Source of the DNA: Echinicola shivajiensis
GTDB taxonomy: Bacteria > Bacteroidota > Bacteroidia > Cytophagales > Cyclobacteriaceae
Assembly: GCF_018642165.1 (NCBI RefSeq)
Contig: NZ_JAHHZM010000005.1
Coordinates: 124,001 to 188,000, forward strand
Length of the DNA stretch: 64,000 bases
Direction of reading: 5' to 3'
How positions within the stretch are numbered: the first letter of the stretch is position 1; the number at the start of each line of letters is the position of its first letter. A program made the position numbers and the translations under genes. Shown here piece by piece: positions 39,850 through 49,532 of the stretch. A model generated the notes under the pieces. The model had not been told where the DNA came from and did not search any database. It saw only the letters and a list, made by a program, of their open reading frames with translations.

Positions 39850-41091
39850 TTATTCTGCTTGAAGTAGTCTTTTTCTCACTAATTGACAGGCTCCTAGGGC
39901 ACCAGCTTTTTCTCCAAGTTCTGACAAGACAATTTTACTGTCATTGCTTACTAAGCTAAGCGAGTATTTATTGATAGCCATTTTGATAGGTAAGAACAAA
40001 TAATCTCCTGTTTTAGCAAGACTTCCACCAATGATGACCAGTTCAGGATTATATAAATGCAATAATGCAGATATTCCTCTTCCCAGCTTTTTGCCTATTT
40101 CGTCGATGAGTTCTATGGCTAGGACATCATCGTTTAAAGCGGCGTTTATGATGTCATTTAATTTTAAGTCATTTTCTGATTTTATCCTTTGAGATAGTGT
40201 GGACTGCGAGCCTTCTTGTAATTTTTTGTAGAATTTACTGATCAGTGCGCGTCCGGATGCTTCGGTTTCAAGACATCCTTTTTTACCACAATGGCAAATG
40301 ATTTCATTTTCAAACAAAGGTATATGACCGATTTCTCCTGAAAAACCAGATTTTCCGTATACCAGCTTTCCGTCGGTCATGATTCCCATACCGATGCCAT
40401 AGCCTGCATTGATGAAAAGTACATTTTTTTCTTCTTTTACTATTCCTCCTCCTTTAAATTCCCCAAATGCCATTGCTCGGCTGTCATTTTCTAGGAAGGT
40501 GGGGAAGCCGGTTTTTGTTCTGAATACCTTGCTTAATGGATTTTCGCTAAAGTTAAAATAACTGTAGCTGTATCCTGTCTTATAGTTGATTCTTCCGGAG
40601 AGATTGATGCCTATACCGATGATTTTCGATTTAGGAACATTGAACTTATCAATTTGCTGGTTGATTATCTTGCATAGTTCGTCCAGGGCTTCTTCTGTAT
40701 TGTCTAGGTTGTAGGGGATATGTGGAAGGAATTTGAGTAATTGGTTTTTGAAATCAGTGAGGCCAAGGTTGATGTATTCCTTTTTGACTTCTATCCCGAC
40801 AAAGAAGGCAGATGAAGCGTTCAATCCATATAGATTGGGACGTCTGCCCACGGATGAATCGACTTTTCCATAGTCTTGTACAACTCCAATTTCGGTCAGT
40901 TCAAGTATGATCTGTCCCATTTTGGGAGTACTGATTTTTAAGGCCTTGCTTAAGTCCTGAATGGTAGAGTTACCAAAGCTTGAAAAATAATTGAGTGCTT
41001 TTTTCTTTAAAAGGTGGTTTTTGTAAGCTACTCCAGATAGATCTTCGGCTTTAAGGCTTTCAAAAAAGCTGTTTTCAGGCAGGTTTGACAT
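39850..41091 (-). CDS. ROK-family transcriptional regulator (NagC/XylR type)
   Basis: 413 residues. A winged-helix DNA-binding region is at about 30-90 (STIQDLSKALKISTPKMGQI). The sugar-binding ROK domain follows, with ENDSRAMAFGE, the phosphate-like loop INAGYGIGMG, and the zinc site His256 (GEIGHIPL) plus Cys266, Cys268 and Cys273 in CHCGKKGCLE. Such proteins repress sugar genes and are released by a sugar or sugar phosphate, often an amino sugar. It is divergent from the DUF4434-MFS-AGE genes and precedes the SGNH genes, so it is the likely local regulator of this second locus. Confidence 0.93.
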   Translation of the reverse strand: MSNLPENSFFESLKAEDLSGVAYKNHLLKKKALNYFSSFGNSTIQDLSKALKISTPKMGQIILELTEIGVVQDYGKVDSSVGRRPNLYGLNASSAFFVGIEVKKEYINLGLTDFKNQLLKFLPHIPYNLDNTEEALDELCKIINQQIDKFNVPKSKIIGIGINLSGRINYKTGYSYSYFNFSENPLSKVFRTKTGFPTFLENDSRAMAFGEFKGGGIVKEEKNVLFINAGYGIGMGIMTDGKLVYGKSGFSGEIGHIPLFENEIICHCGKKGCLETEASGRALISKFYKKLQEGSQSTLSQRIKSENDLKLNDIINAALNDDVLAIELIDEIGKKLGRGISALLHLYNPELVIIGGSLAKTGDYLFLPIKMAINKYSLSLVSNDSKIVLSELGEKAGALGACQLVRKRLLQAE

Positions 41092-41499
41092 AATTTATCG
41101 TGTCTAATTTGGGGAAGTATTATCTGATTAATCAACTAAATTAATTAAATAAGCTATTATTAAGAAATAAATTTTTAAAGTATTTCGGCTTTTGTTTTGA
41201 AGTGGATATGCTTTTGAAGTGGGATTGTTTTGAGATTTAATTGAAAATGTGGTTTTATGTTGATCTGGCATTTCAAAGCTTTGGTTTAATTGGTTTAATG
41301 TTATTATAAATTTTTTTCACTTCATTTAATGTAATAAATTATTTATATCATTGTTAATTAAAAAAATAATTTATTAATTAGGTGCTGGATTTAATAACTA
41401 GTTAATATCACCTCGATAGTTTCTATTTTGATTAGGGAAATACTCCTATTGGCTTTATGGATACCCTGTATGTCAATTTGATCAGATATATAAGCGTGG
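41092..41499. promoter_or_regulatory. divergent promoter region between ROK and DUF4434 genes
   Basis: About 400 very AT-rich bases. A 12-base inverted repeat at 41332-41376 and the shared 10-mer TTATTAATTA (41371-41380) are the main structures. Promoters for both directions must lie here, but I could not place them exactly. Confidence 0.55.
41332..41380. promoter_or_regulatory. AT-rich inverted repeat, candidate ROK operator
   Basis: TAATAAATTATT (41332-41343) and its perfect inverse AATAATTTATTA (41365-41376) are 21 bases apart. TTATTAATTA is at 41371-41380. Layout resembles the repeat at 39773-39821. Confidence 0.45.
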
Positions 41500-41509
41500 A
41501 AAGGAGGTG
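41500..41509 (+). promoter_or_regulatory. perfect Shine-Dalgarno sequence
   Basis: AAAGGAGGTG is a full complement to the usual 16S rRNA 3' end, five bases before an ATG at 41515. This is striking because Bacteroidota genes mostly lack strong Shine-Dalgarno sites, as most in this window do. Confidence 0.65.
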
Positions 41510-41514
41510 TTCCT

Positions 41515-41544
41515 ATGAGTTATGTAAGCTTTGTACTTGCCTAA
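41515..41544 (+). CDS. possible leader peptide of nine residues
   Basis: ATG at 41515 opens a frame of nine codons (MSYVSFVLA) ending TAA at 41542-41544, four bases before the ATG of the DUF4434 gene. The perfect Shine-Dalgarno in front makes translation likely. The close stop-start spacing would couple translation to the next gene. No amino-acid run suggestive of classical attenuation is seen. Confidence 0.4.
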   Translation: MSYVSFVLA

Positions 41545-41548
41545 AAAA

Positions 41549-42643
41549 ATGAATAATATGAATTCACCGAAGCGAAGAAAATTTTTGAAAAGTACCTCCT
41601 TATTAGGGGCATCCTTATTCGCAGGATCCGCTTTAGTTAAGGGAGGGCAATTGCCGGCCTTAGAAGGACCTTCTCCTATTGATCTTATAAAAAAGGATGA
41701 TGTCGGTCTTCCAATAACAGGGACATTTTTGGATGAGATTTCTCATGATATACCACACCAGAATTGGGGTGAAGAAGAGTGGGATGCTGATTTTCGTCAT
41801 ATGAAGCATATAGGTATTGATACGGTTATTATGATTAGGTCCGGTTATCGCAAGTTTTTGACCTACCCCTCCAAGTATTTGATGAACAGGGGCTGTTACC
41901 GACCGGGGACTGATCTGCTAGATATGTACCTTAGGTTGGCGGATAAATATGGGATGAAGTTTTATTTTGGATTATATGATTCAGGGGAATACTGGGACAC
42001 GGGGAATTTATCTGCAGAAATTGAGCATAACCGATTTGTGATCGATGAAGTATGGGAGCAATATGGACAAAAGTATAAAAGCTTTCAGGGTTGGTATTTA
42101 AGTGGTGAAATCAGCAGGAAGACAAAGGGGGCGATTGATTCCTTTTACACCTTGGGAAAACAATGTAAGGATGTGAGTGGGGGACTTCCTACATTTATAT
42201 CTCCTTGGATAGATGGGAAAAAGGCTGTTTCTGCTGCATCAAAGGATCTTAGTAAAGCGGAGTCAGTATCGGTAAAGGAGCATGAGGAAGAATGGGGTGA
42301 GATATTTTCAGGAATCCATGAGGTAGTAGATGCATGTGCTTTTCAAGATGGCCATATCGATTATGATGAATTGGATGCTTTTTTTACTGTAAACAAGCAA
42401 TTAGCGGATAAGTATGGGATGAAGTGTTGGACCAATGCTGAGAGCTTTGATCGGGATATGCCCATCAAATTTTTTCCTATTAAGTTTGATAAGCTGCGAA
42501 TGAAGTTGGAAGCCGCGAAAAGGGCTGGTTATGATAAAGCGATCACTTTTGAGTTTTCACACTTTATGAGTCCTCAGTCAGCCTATCTACAGGCAGGTCA
42601 TTTATATAATCGTTACAAAGAATATTTTGAAATCAAGAAATAA
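41549..42643 (+). CDS. Tat-exported DUF4434-like TIM-barrel protein
   Basis: 364 residues from ATG 41549 (another ATG at 41558; a TTG at 41531 is unlikely). The N-terminus has a twin-arginine-type signal (KRRKFLKSTSLLGASLFAGSA). The rest looks like a (beta/alpha) barrel: GTFLDEISHDIPHQNWGEEEW, IGIDTVIMI, MKFYFGLYDSGEYW, YLSGEIS, CWTNAESFDRD, ITFEFSHFMSP. This matches the DUF4434 family, thought to be glycoside-hydrolase-like; several conserved acidic residues could be catalytic. No activity is known to me. It starts the + strand operon and overlaps the MFS start by one base. Confidence 0.7.
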   Translation: MNNMNSPKRRKFLKSTSLLGASLFAGSALVKGGQLPALEGPSPIDLIKKDDVGLPITGTFLDEISHDIPHQNWGEEEWDADFRHMKHIGIDTVIMIRSGYRKFLTYPSKYLMNRGCYRPGTDLLDMYLRLADKYGMKFYFGLYDSGEYWDTGNLSAEIEHNRFVIDEVWEQYGQKYKSFQGWYLSGEISRKTKGAIDSFYTLGKQCKDVSGGLPTFISPWIDGKKAVSAASKDLSKAESVSVKEHEEEWGEIFSGIHEVVDACAFQDGHIDYDELDAFFTVNKQLADKYGMKCWTNAESFDRDMPIKFFPIKFDKLRMKLEAAKRAGYDKAITFEFSHFMSPQSAYLQAGHLYNRYKEYFEIKK

Positions 42644-44070
42644 TGGAAACCAAAACAAATCTGCGATATATTCTTTTTTTGTCGGTTATAGCGGCAATAG
42701 GAGGTTTCCTGTTTGGTTATGATACGGCAGTAATTTCGGGGACGGTTAATATGGTGGCGTCTCAATTTCAGCTTGACTCGATGGAGCAAGGCTGGTATGT
42801 TGGCTGTGCATTATTAGGCTCTATCCTAGGAGTGGCTTGTGCTGGAGTGATGAGTGATTATTATGGGAGGAAAAAGATGTTATTGCTTTCTGCAATGTTG
42901 TTTTCAGTTTCAGCAGTTGGTTGTGCTTGGGCCGGGAATTATACTCACTTGGTCATTTATAGAATTATAGGTGGTGTAGGTATTGGGATGGTTTCTATCA
43001 TTTCTCCTATGTACATTTCGGAAATAGCTGAACCAAAATACCGTGGGAGTTTGGTCTCTCTATATCAATTGGCAATAACTATCGGTTTTTTAGGTGCTTA
43101 TTTGATGAATTTTGAATTGGCCAAGTTGGCTGAGCATTTGAATACCTTTGGATGGATGGAACTCGTTTTTCAAGAAGAAGTTTGGAGGGGAATGCTGTTG
43201 ATGGAAATATTACCAGCAGGCTTGTTTTTAGCGGTTTTGATTTTTATTCCTGAAAGTCCTCGTTGGTTAATTGTTAGAGGGCAAGTTTCTTTGGCTGAGC
43301 AGGTTTTTTCAAAAATAACAGGATCAGTAGAATCTGCTAAGCATAAAATCATTGAAATACTCAGCCAACATAAAAAGGACGATTCATTAAGTGTTTGGGA
43401 GTTGATGAAATCCAGGTCTGTCCTTCGGCCAATACTGATAGGAGCTGCGATTGCTATTTTGGGACAATTTATGGGGGTAAACGCGGTTCTATATTATGGT
43501 CCTACAATTTTTGAGCAAAGTGGCCTTCCAGGAAATGATGCCTTGTTTTATCAGGTGCTTGTTGGATTGGTGAATGTTTTAACAACTGTTCTGGCTTTAC
43601 TGATCATTGACAAGTTGGGGCGGAAGCAATTGGTGTATTTTGGGGTTTCTGGAATGTTGGTCACCCTGATTCTAATCAGTGTGTTTTTTAGCAAGGGGGA
43701 ACAATGGGGGCTATCTCCACTGATTTTATTGGGTTTATTTTTGGCTTATGTGTTTTGTACAGCTATATCTATATCTGCAGTGATTTTTGTGTTGCTATCC
43801 GAAATGTATCCAAATAAAATCAGAGGGATAGCTATGTCTATTGCAGGTTTTGCTTTATGGGTTGGGACTTATCTAGTGGGGCAGTTGACACCGGTATTGC
43901 TGGAGGAATTATCCCCCGCAGGAACCTTTGTGCTTTTCGCTTTTATGTGTTTGCCTTACTTATATATCATTTATTATATGGTTCCCGAAACAGCGGGGAA
44001 ATCATTGGAAGAAATAGAAGGGTTTTGGGAATTGGAAGCCCAAGATGTTGGAGAAAAAGTCTATAAATAA
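42643..44070 (+). CDS. MFS sugar transporter (sugar porter family)
   Basis: 475 residues and about 12 membrane helices. Sugar-porter signatures are GGFLFGYDTAVISGT near the N-terminus, the RIIGGVGIGMVSIISPMYISEIAEPKYRG region split over the loop after helix 4, PESPRWL at 203-209 and PETAGKSLEEIE at 448-459. It should bring a monosaccharide into the cytoplasm by proton symport. The start codon overlaps the previous stop by one base, and the epimerase gene follows after 42 bases, so the transported sugar is likely the epimerase substrate. Confidence 0.95.
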   Translation: METKTNLRYILFLSVIAAIGGFLFGYDTAVISGTVNMVASQFQLDSMEQGWYVGCALLGSILGVACAGVMSDYYGRKKMLLLSAMLFSVSAVGCAWAGNYTHLVIYRIIGGVGIGMVSIISPMYISEIAEPKYRGSLVSLYQLAITIGFLGAYLMNFELAKLAEHLNTFGWMELVFQEEVWRGMLLMEILPAGLFLAVLIFIPESPRWLIVRGQVSLAEQVFSKITGSVESAKHKIIEILSQHKKDDSLSVWELMKSRSVLRPILIGAAIAILGQFMGVNAVLYYGPTIFEQSGLPGNDALFYQVLVGLVNVLTTVLALLIIDKLGRKQLVYFGVSGMLVTLILISVFFSKGEQWGLSPLILLGLFLAYVFCTAISISAVIFVLLSEMYPNKIRGIAMSIAGFALWVGTYLVGQLTPVLLEELSPAGTFVLFAFMCLPYLYIIYYMVPETAGKSLEEIEGFWELEAQDVGEKVYK

Positions 44071-44112
44071 GTCCGTTTTGATAAATCAAGATGGCTTAAA
44101 ATGAAATAGAAT

Positions 44113-45306
44113 ATGAAAGATTACGCGAGTTTATATAAAAGTGAGCTTCTGGATAATGTAGTGCCTTTTTGGATGAAATATAGTAAGGACGCCATAAATG
44201 GAGGGTATTATACCAGTCTGGATACAAAAGGAAAAGTGTTCGACAGGGATAAGTTTATGTGGCTCCAAGCACGCGAGGTATGGATGTTTTCAAAACTCTA
44301 TAATGAGGTCAGCCAAAAAGTAGAGTGGAGGGGAATGGCCAAACACGGGCTGGATTTCATCCTTAAAAACGGTAGGGACAGCGAAGGGAATTTTTATTTT
44401 TCTTTGGATGAGAAAGGGAATCCTTTGGTCCAAGCTTATAATATTTTCTCTGATTGCTTTGCCGCGATGGCCTTGAGTGAATACAGCCGTATTGAAAGTC
44501 AAGAGATCTATGCAAAAACTTCCCTGCAGGTTTTTGAAGCCATTCTAAGGAGACAAATTAATCCAAAAGGTAAATTCAACAAGAAATACCCGGGAACCAG
44601 GGACATGAAGGACTTTTCCCTGCCTATGATCTTATGCAATTTAACCTTGGAATTGGAGCATTTATTGGACAAGTCTAGGGTGGATATATTGGCTAGAGAA
44701 ACAGTCAATAAAATACTAAATGATTTTTATGATCCTGAATTTGGTTTAATGAGGGAAAATGTTCCTTTGCACGGGGGCTTTGCTGATACCTATGAGGGAC
44801 GGTTGACCAATCCGGGGCATGCGTTAGAAGCCATGTGGTTTGTGATGGATGTGGCTGAAAGGTTTGATGATAAGTCTCTAATAGATCAGGTGGTAAATAT
44901 TGGATTGAAGACTTTGGAATGGGGCTGGGATCAAGAATATGGGGGCATATATTATTTTTTGGATATACAAAAACTTCCTTCCGAGAAATTAGAGTGGAAC
45001 CAAAAGCTTTGGTGGGTCCATTTGGAAGCCTTGGTTTTTTTGGCGAAGGCATATCAGCATACCAGAGGGGAAGAGTGTCTTCAGTGGTTCGAAAAGGTGC
45101 ATCAATATGCATGGAAGCATTTTAGAGATGAAGAAAATGGAGAGTGGTTTGGCTATTTGGACAGATATGGTGATGTGCTTATTCCTGCCAAAGGGGGAAA
45201 GTGGAAGGGATGCTTCCATGTGCCCAGGGCCTTGCTCTTGATTTGGAAGACTTTTGAACGTTTACAAGGGGAGGAGATAGAAAATAAATTTGTTGCAGAT
45301 CAATAA
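44113..45306 (+). CDS. AGE-family sugar epimerase/isomerase
   Basis: 397 residues of the (alpha/alpha)6-barrel N-acylglucosamine 2-epimerase superfamily. LQAREVWMFSKLYN (51-64), NPGHALEAMWF with His236, GWDQEYGGIYYFLD, and KLWWVHLEALVFLAKAY are characteristic. The protein has no signal peptide, so it acts in the cytoplasm on the sugar imported by the MFS carrier next to it. Members interconvert N-acetylglucosamine/N-acetylmannosamine, or mannose/fructose type pairs, or epimerise disaccharides; the specificity cannot be fixed here. Confidence 0.92.
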   Translation: MKDYASLYKSELLDNVVPFWMKYSKDAINGGYYTSLDTKGKVFDRDKFMWLQAREVWMFSKLYNEVSQKVEWRGMAKHGLDFILKNGRDSEGNFYFSLDEKGNPLVQAYNIFSDCFAAMALSEYSRIESQEIYAKTSLQVFEAILRRQINPKGKFNKKYPGTRDMKDFSLPMILCNLTLELEHLLDKSRVDILARETVNKILNDFYDPEFGLMRENVPLHGGFADTYEGRLTNPGHALEAMWFVMDVAERFDDKSLIDQVVNIGLKTLEWGWDQEYGGIYYFLDIQKLPSEKLEWNQKLWWVHLEALVFLAKAYQHTRGEECLQWFEKVHQYAWKHFRDEENGEWFGYLDRYGDVLIPAKGGKWKGCFHVPRALLLIWKTFERLQGEEIENKFVADQ

Positions 45307-45316
45307 TTAAATAGCT

Positions 45317-46210
45317 ATGAGATATCCGTGGATATTATTCTTAAGCATGTTTTTTCATGTGCAGGTTTGGGCTCAAGTTTCAGAGCGAGTAAACTATAAG
45401 ACAGTTGATGGGGAGGAGCTTTATTTTGATTATTATCCTGCCAATACAGGGAATAGCCAAAAAAGTATCGTGTTTGTTCATGGTGGAGGGTTTTCAGGAG
45501 GAAGTCCTGAAGGTCAGGCTCCTTTTGCTGAGGAAATGCAAAAGAGGGGCTATAGTGTTTTTGTTATCTCCTATCGTCTTTATGCTAAGGGCCATGGTTT
45601 TGGCTGTGATTTTCCAACACCTGAAAAACTCAAAGCTATTAGGTATGCGGCAGAAGATGCTGTGTCAGCCACCCGATTTATAGTAGAACATGCTGAAGAT
45701 TATGGTGTTGATTCCGAGCAGATTTATTTGGCAGGAAGCAGTGCCGGAGCAGAAGCGATTTTACAAGTGCTTTTTAATCCTTTCAAGTCAAGTATGCCAG
45801 AGGCATTCTACATTGCTGAGGGATTTACATTCAAAGGGGCAATGTCTTTTGCAGGGGCAGTTTTAGACTTAAGATTGGTGAACAGGGAGAACTGGATACC
45901 TCTTTTGCTTTACCATGGTTCCAATGATCAATTAGTACCATACGAAACCGCACCGCACCACTTTTGTCCAGGGACAAGTCCCGGATATATGATGTTATTT
46001 GGATCCATGTCCATTTATGAAAAAGCAAAATCCCTAGGGCTATCAGTAGAACTGCATGCCTATCGTGATGGAGGGCATGAAATCAGTAATGCCATGTTTC
46101 GGGCCTTTGATGTAATGGATAATTTTATTAAAAACACACCAGCTCCTGAGAGTGATGAGGTTTGGTATTACCTTCATGATAGGTCAGACTGGGATAAATT
46201 AGGTAAATAG
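45317..46210 (+). CDS. secreted alpha/beta-hydrolase esterase
   Basis: 297 residues with a signal peptide ending at about residue 20 (VWAQ). The oxyanion motif HGGG is at 55-58, the nucleophile Ser142 lies in GSSAG, and the acid/base pair is Asp204 (HGSNDQLVPY) with His254 (DGGHEI). The pattern is that of BD-FAE/acetyl-esterase-type hydrolases that deacylate glycans. It lies 10 bases after the AGE gene and 2 bases before the oxidoreductase gene. Confidence 0.88.
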   Translation: MRYPWILFLSMFFHVQVWAQVSERVNYKTVDGEELYFDYYPANTGNSQKSIVFVHGGGFSGGSPEGQAPFAEEMQKRGYSVFVISYRLYAKGHGFGCDFPTPEKLKAIRYAAEDAVSATRFIVEHAEDYGVDSEQIYLAGSSAGAEAILQVLFNPFKSSMPEAFYIAEGFTFKGAMSFAGAVLDLRLVNRENWIPLLLYHGSNDQLVPYETAPHHFCPGTSPGYMMLFGSMSIYEKAKSLGLSVELHAYRDGGHEISNAMFRAFDVMDNFIKNTPAPESDEVWYYLHDRSDWDKLGK

Positions 46211-46212
46211 AC

Positions 46213-47949
46213 ATGAATAGAAGAAGTTTTATAGCCAAAGCAGGTTTAGGTAGTCTGTTGGTAAATCCGTTGAACTGGCCATTTGCTGCAAATGCTATAA
46301 GTAATCAAGCTGTCAGTAAGGCCAAGTATGTTCCGGAATCTAATCTCTATCGCGCAGATATAGTCATAGCTGGTGCAGGCTTAGGGGGCTGTGCATCTGC
46401 TTTGGCAGCACTTAGAAACGGTTTTTCAGTGATTATGACGGAAGAAACTGATTGGATCGGAGGTCAATTGAGCCAGCAAGGAGTGCCTCCTGATGAGCAT
46501 GACTGGATAGAGGATCAGGGTTGTACTGAGCTTTACAGAGTGTTCCGACAAGCTGTCAGGGCCTATTATGTAGATCATTATCCACTTGTCAAAGAGGAAG
46601 CAGGAAATCCTCTTTTGAATCCAGGAAATGGAGTAGTTTCTGCATTATGTCATGAGCCTTTGGTAGCCGTTAAGGTTCTAGAGCAGTTGTTTGCTCCCTA
46701 TATCAGTAACCGTCAGTTGGTTTTGTTGAAGGAGTGGAAGGTCAAAGATGCTGTGGTTAAAGATGATAAAGTGAGCCAGCTGGTGGCTGTCTCCCTTCGC
46801 TCTGGAAAAGAGCAGGTATTGGAGGGGAAATACTTTGTGGACGCTACGGAGTTGGGTGATTTGTTGCCTATGACAGGGACAGATTATCAGAAGGGAACTG
46901 AATCAAGGGAGCAAACAGGTGAACTGCATGCTGCTGAACAAGGAGATCCGGATAATCAACAAGCATTTACCATGTGTTTTGCGATGGATTATGTGGAAGG
47001 GGAGGACTGGACGATTCCAAAACCTGATAATTATGAGTTTTGGCAGTCTTTTAGACCTGAAATGGAGCCAAAATGGGCAGGAAAGTTATTAGAATTGAAT
47101 TATAGTAACCCCAAAACTCTAAAGCCGAAAGCATTGGCTTTTGATCCTCGAGGAACTGAGTTCGATGGACTTTTAAATTTGTGGAATTATAGAAAGATTA
47201 TCGATAAGCATAATTTTGATAAAGATTTTTTTGAAGGGGACATTTCCGTAGTAAACTGGCCTCAAAATGATTATTTCCTTGGGAATCTGGTGGATGTAAA
47301 TGAAAGTGAGTTTAAGCAGCATGTAGAACAATCCAAACAGCTTAGTCTCTCTCTTTTGTATTGGTTGCAGACAGAAGCTCCGAGGGCCGATGGTGGAAAA
47401 GGTTGGCGAGGATTACGTTTGCGTAATGATATTATGGGAACAGAGGACGGTTTGGCCAAATACCCTTATATAAGAGAATCCAGAAGGATTAATGCTGAGT
47501 TTACTATTTTGGAAGAGCATGTGGGGAGAAAGCAAAGGGCACAGAAACTAGGACTATCCGAAGAAAATGTAAAGGCAGCTAGTTTTGATGATAGTGTTGG
47601 GGTTGGTTACTATCATATTGATTTACATCCAAGTACGGGCGGAGATAATTATATAGATTTCAGTTCTTTGCGTTTTGAAATCCCCCTTGGAGCCTTGCTT
47701 CCCAAGAAGATGAAAAACTTGCTTCCTGCCAATAAAAATATAGGTACTACCCATATCACCAATGGATGCTACCGCTTGCATCCAGTTGAATGGAGTATTG
47801 GTGAAGCTGTTGGAATGCTTTGCAGTTATTCGCTGTTTCATGAAATTTCTCCGAAAATTGTTTGGAAGGAGAAGGCGATTTTAAGGGATTTTCAAGCATT
47901 CTTACAATCTCAAGGTGTTGAAAATAAGTGGTCTCCAATAACTAAATGA
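46213..47949 (+). CDS. exported FAD-dependent oxidoreductase (PF12831 type)
   Basis: 578 residues. The N-terminus MNRRSFIAKAGLG is a twin-arginine-like signal, fitting export of a folded, cofactor-loaded enzyme. The dinucleotide fold shows DIVIAGAGLGGC with GxGxxG at 54-59, and then TEETDWIGGQLSQQG, typical of the FAD_oxidored family. Other family segments are VDATELGDLLPMTG and GTTHITNGCYRLHPVEWSIGEA near the C-terminus. The substrate is unknown; the neighbours suggest a sugar or an uronic/aldonic derivative. Its last codon overlaps the DUF4127 start by four bases. Confidence 0.87.
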   Translation: MNRRSFIAKAGLGSLLVNPLNWPFAANAISNQAVSKAKYVPESNLYRADIVIAGAGLGGCASALAALRNGFSVIMTEETDWIGGQLSQQGVPPDEHDWIEDQGCTELYRVFRQAVRAYYVDHYPLVKEEAGNPLLNPGNGVVSALCHEPLVAVKVLEQLFAPYISNRQLVLLKEWKVKDAVVKDDKVSQLVAVSLRSGKEQVLEGKYFVDATELGDLLPMTGTDYQKGTESREQTGELHAAEQGDPDNQQAFTMCFAMDYVEGEDWTIPKPDNYEFWQSFRPEMEPKWAGKLLELNYSNPKTLKPKALAFDPRGTEFDGLLNLWNYRKIIDKHNFDKDFFEGDISVVNWPQNDYFLGNLVDVNESEFKQHVEQSKQLSLSLLYWLQTEAPRADGGKGWRGLRLRNDIMGTEDGLAKYPYIRESRRINAEFTILEEHVGRKQRAQKLGLSEENVKAASFDDSVGVGYYHIDLHPSTGGDNYIDFSSLRFEIPLGALLPKKMKNLLPANKNIGTTHITNGCYRLHPVEWSIGEAVGMLCSYSLFHEISPKIVWKEKAILRDFQAFLQSQGVENKWSPITK

Positions 47950-49532
47950 TGAAAAAGATATTTGCAGTCTGCATATGTATGTGCTTTAATATAGTTAGTC
48001 TCATGGCTATAGCACAAGAAGAAGGCAAGGTGTTAGCTAAAAAGGTGATTTTTATCCCTTTGGATGACAGGCCACCTTGTTTGCAGTTTCCGGTTAGAAT
48101 GGGGGAGATAGCTTTGACTGAACTTGTAAGCCCGCCAGAGAGATTGTTGGGAAACTTGCAGGAGCCTGGGCAATCTGATGAATTGATTCAGTGGCTTTTG
48201 GCGCAGGACTATTCAGATGTAGACGCAGTGATCATTGCCGCAGATATGTTGGCCTATGGAGGATTGGTAGCAAGTAGAGTGTATCAGGTAGACGCGGAAA
48301 TTGCCCTAGAAAGAGTTAAAGTGATTGAAAGTCTCCATAGTATTGCTCCTGAGGTGCCGTTATATGTACAGAGTGTGGTCATGCGTTTGGCGCCAACAGC
48401 TGATGGTACCAATGAAGATTATCGAGAAGCATTGGCAAGGTGGGCTGAGATTTCGGTAAGATCAGATGCAGCTGCTAAGAAGGAGGTCAAAAAGCTGAAA
48501 GATATCATTCCTAAGGAAGCATTAAGAGATTATAAGACTGCTAGAAAAAGAAACTTGCAGGTCAATCAGTTAATGATGGACTATGTAAACAAAGGAATGA
48601 TCGATTACTTGATTTTATCCCAAGATGATGCCAAGCCAGAAGGAGTACATATGGAGGAAAAGAAAGGTTTAAGGAGATTTTTGGAGCAGCATCAGTTGGA
48701 GGAAAAAGTGACTATTCAGGCCGGTACGGATGAAGTTGTTATGCTACTTTTGGCTAGGGCAATCAATGATTTCGAAGGACTGGCCCCTAGGATAAAACCA
48801 GTTTTTTCTTCCACTGCCATGTCGGAAGAGGTAATGCCTTTTGAAGATAAGCCATTAAAAACAACTGTGGCCAAGCATATTGAGGCTGTTGGTGGCGTTT
48901 TGGTCCATTCTGAAGAAGAGGCTGATCTTGTCTTTTATGTCTATAGCTCAAGGAATTTGGATGGTGAAGCATTGCCTTTTGTGAAAAAGATAAGCCAAGC
49001 AATTAAAGAAGGTAAGCGTTTGATAATTGCCGATATAGATCCCATTGGAGATGTTCAGGGAGGGGCTGAGGAATTTACCAATTTGCTGGAGGAAGAGGGT
49101 GTTTTGGATAAAGTTTATGGCTATGCTTCGTGGAATACAGCCGGAAATACCATCGGGACAGCAATTCCTCATGGTGTGGTTTATTTTAATGGCCTACAAA
49201 TGGCAGGTACAGATCAAAAGTTGCTGGGGAATGTGCAAAAAGCGCAGTATTGGTTTACGCTAAATAGGCTGATGAATGATTACTATTATAATAACCTAAT
49301 TCGGAAATGCTTGAACAGCTATTATAAGCAAGTAGGCCGAAGTGCTTCTATAAGAACGGAAGATATTGTTTTAGAAATGGAAAGGAAGGGCAAGGAGGAA
49401 CTGGAGAAAGAGGTAAATCGCTTGGAAAAGGTCTTTTTTGTTAAGGATGAGTACAGTATCGAAAATGTTGAGTTTTTTCTTCCTTGGAACCGAACCTTTG
49501 AGGCTTTAGTGGACTTTGACCTTGTTCGCTGA
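47946..49532 (+). CDS. secreted DUF4127-family protein
   Basis: 528 residues with a signal peptide (to about residue 24, MAIAQ). The mature start KVIFIPLDDRPPCLQFP is the hallmark of DUF4127, followed by VDAVIIAADMLAYGGLVASR and later YLILSQDDAKPEG. No biochemical role of the family is known to me. The four-base overlap with the oxidoreductase gene argues that the two proteins work in one pathway. It is the last gene of this operon, and no clear terminator follows. Confidence 0.82.
   Translation: MMKKIFAVCICMCFNIVSLMAIAQEEGKVLAKKVIFIPLDDRPPCLQFPVRMGEIALTELVSPPERLLGNLQEPGQSDELIQWLLAQDYSDVDAVIIAADMLAYGGLVASRVYQVDAEIALERVKVIESLHSIAPEVPLYVQSVVMRLAPTADGTNEDYREALARWAEISVRSDAAAKKEVKKLKDIIPKEALRDYKTARKRNLQVNQLMMDYVNKGMIDYLILSQDDAKPEGVHMEEKKGLRRFLEQHQLEEKVTIQAGTDEVVMLLLARAINDFEGLAPRIKPVFSSTAMSEEVMPFEDKPLKTTVAKHIEAVGGVLVHSEEEADLVFYVYSSRNLDGEALPFVKKISQAIKEGKRLIIADIDPIGDVQGGAEEFTNLLEEEGVLDKVYGYASWNTAGNTIGTAIPHGVVYFNGLQMAGTDQKLLGNVQKAQYWFTLNRLMNDYYYNNLIRKCLNSYYKQVGRSASIRTEDIVLEMERKGKEELEKEVNRLEKVFFVKDEYSIENVEFFLPWNRTFEALVDFDLVR

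Noticed and set aside
41531-41548. TTG start giving a longer DUF4434 protein
   Set aside because: It overlaps the mini-ORF stop and would place six poor residues before a normal Tat signal; ATG 41549 is better.
44113-45306. Calling the AGE protein a GlcNAc/ManNAc epimerase and the locus a sialic acid system
   Set aside because: No sialidase, NanA lyase or kinase is present in the window, and AGE family members have varied specificities.
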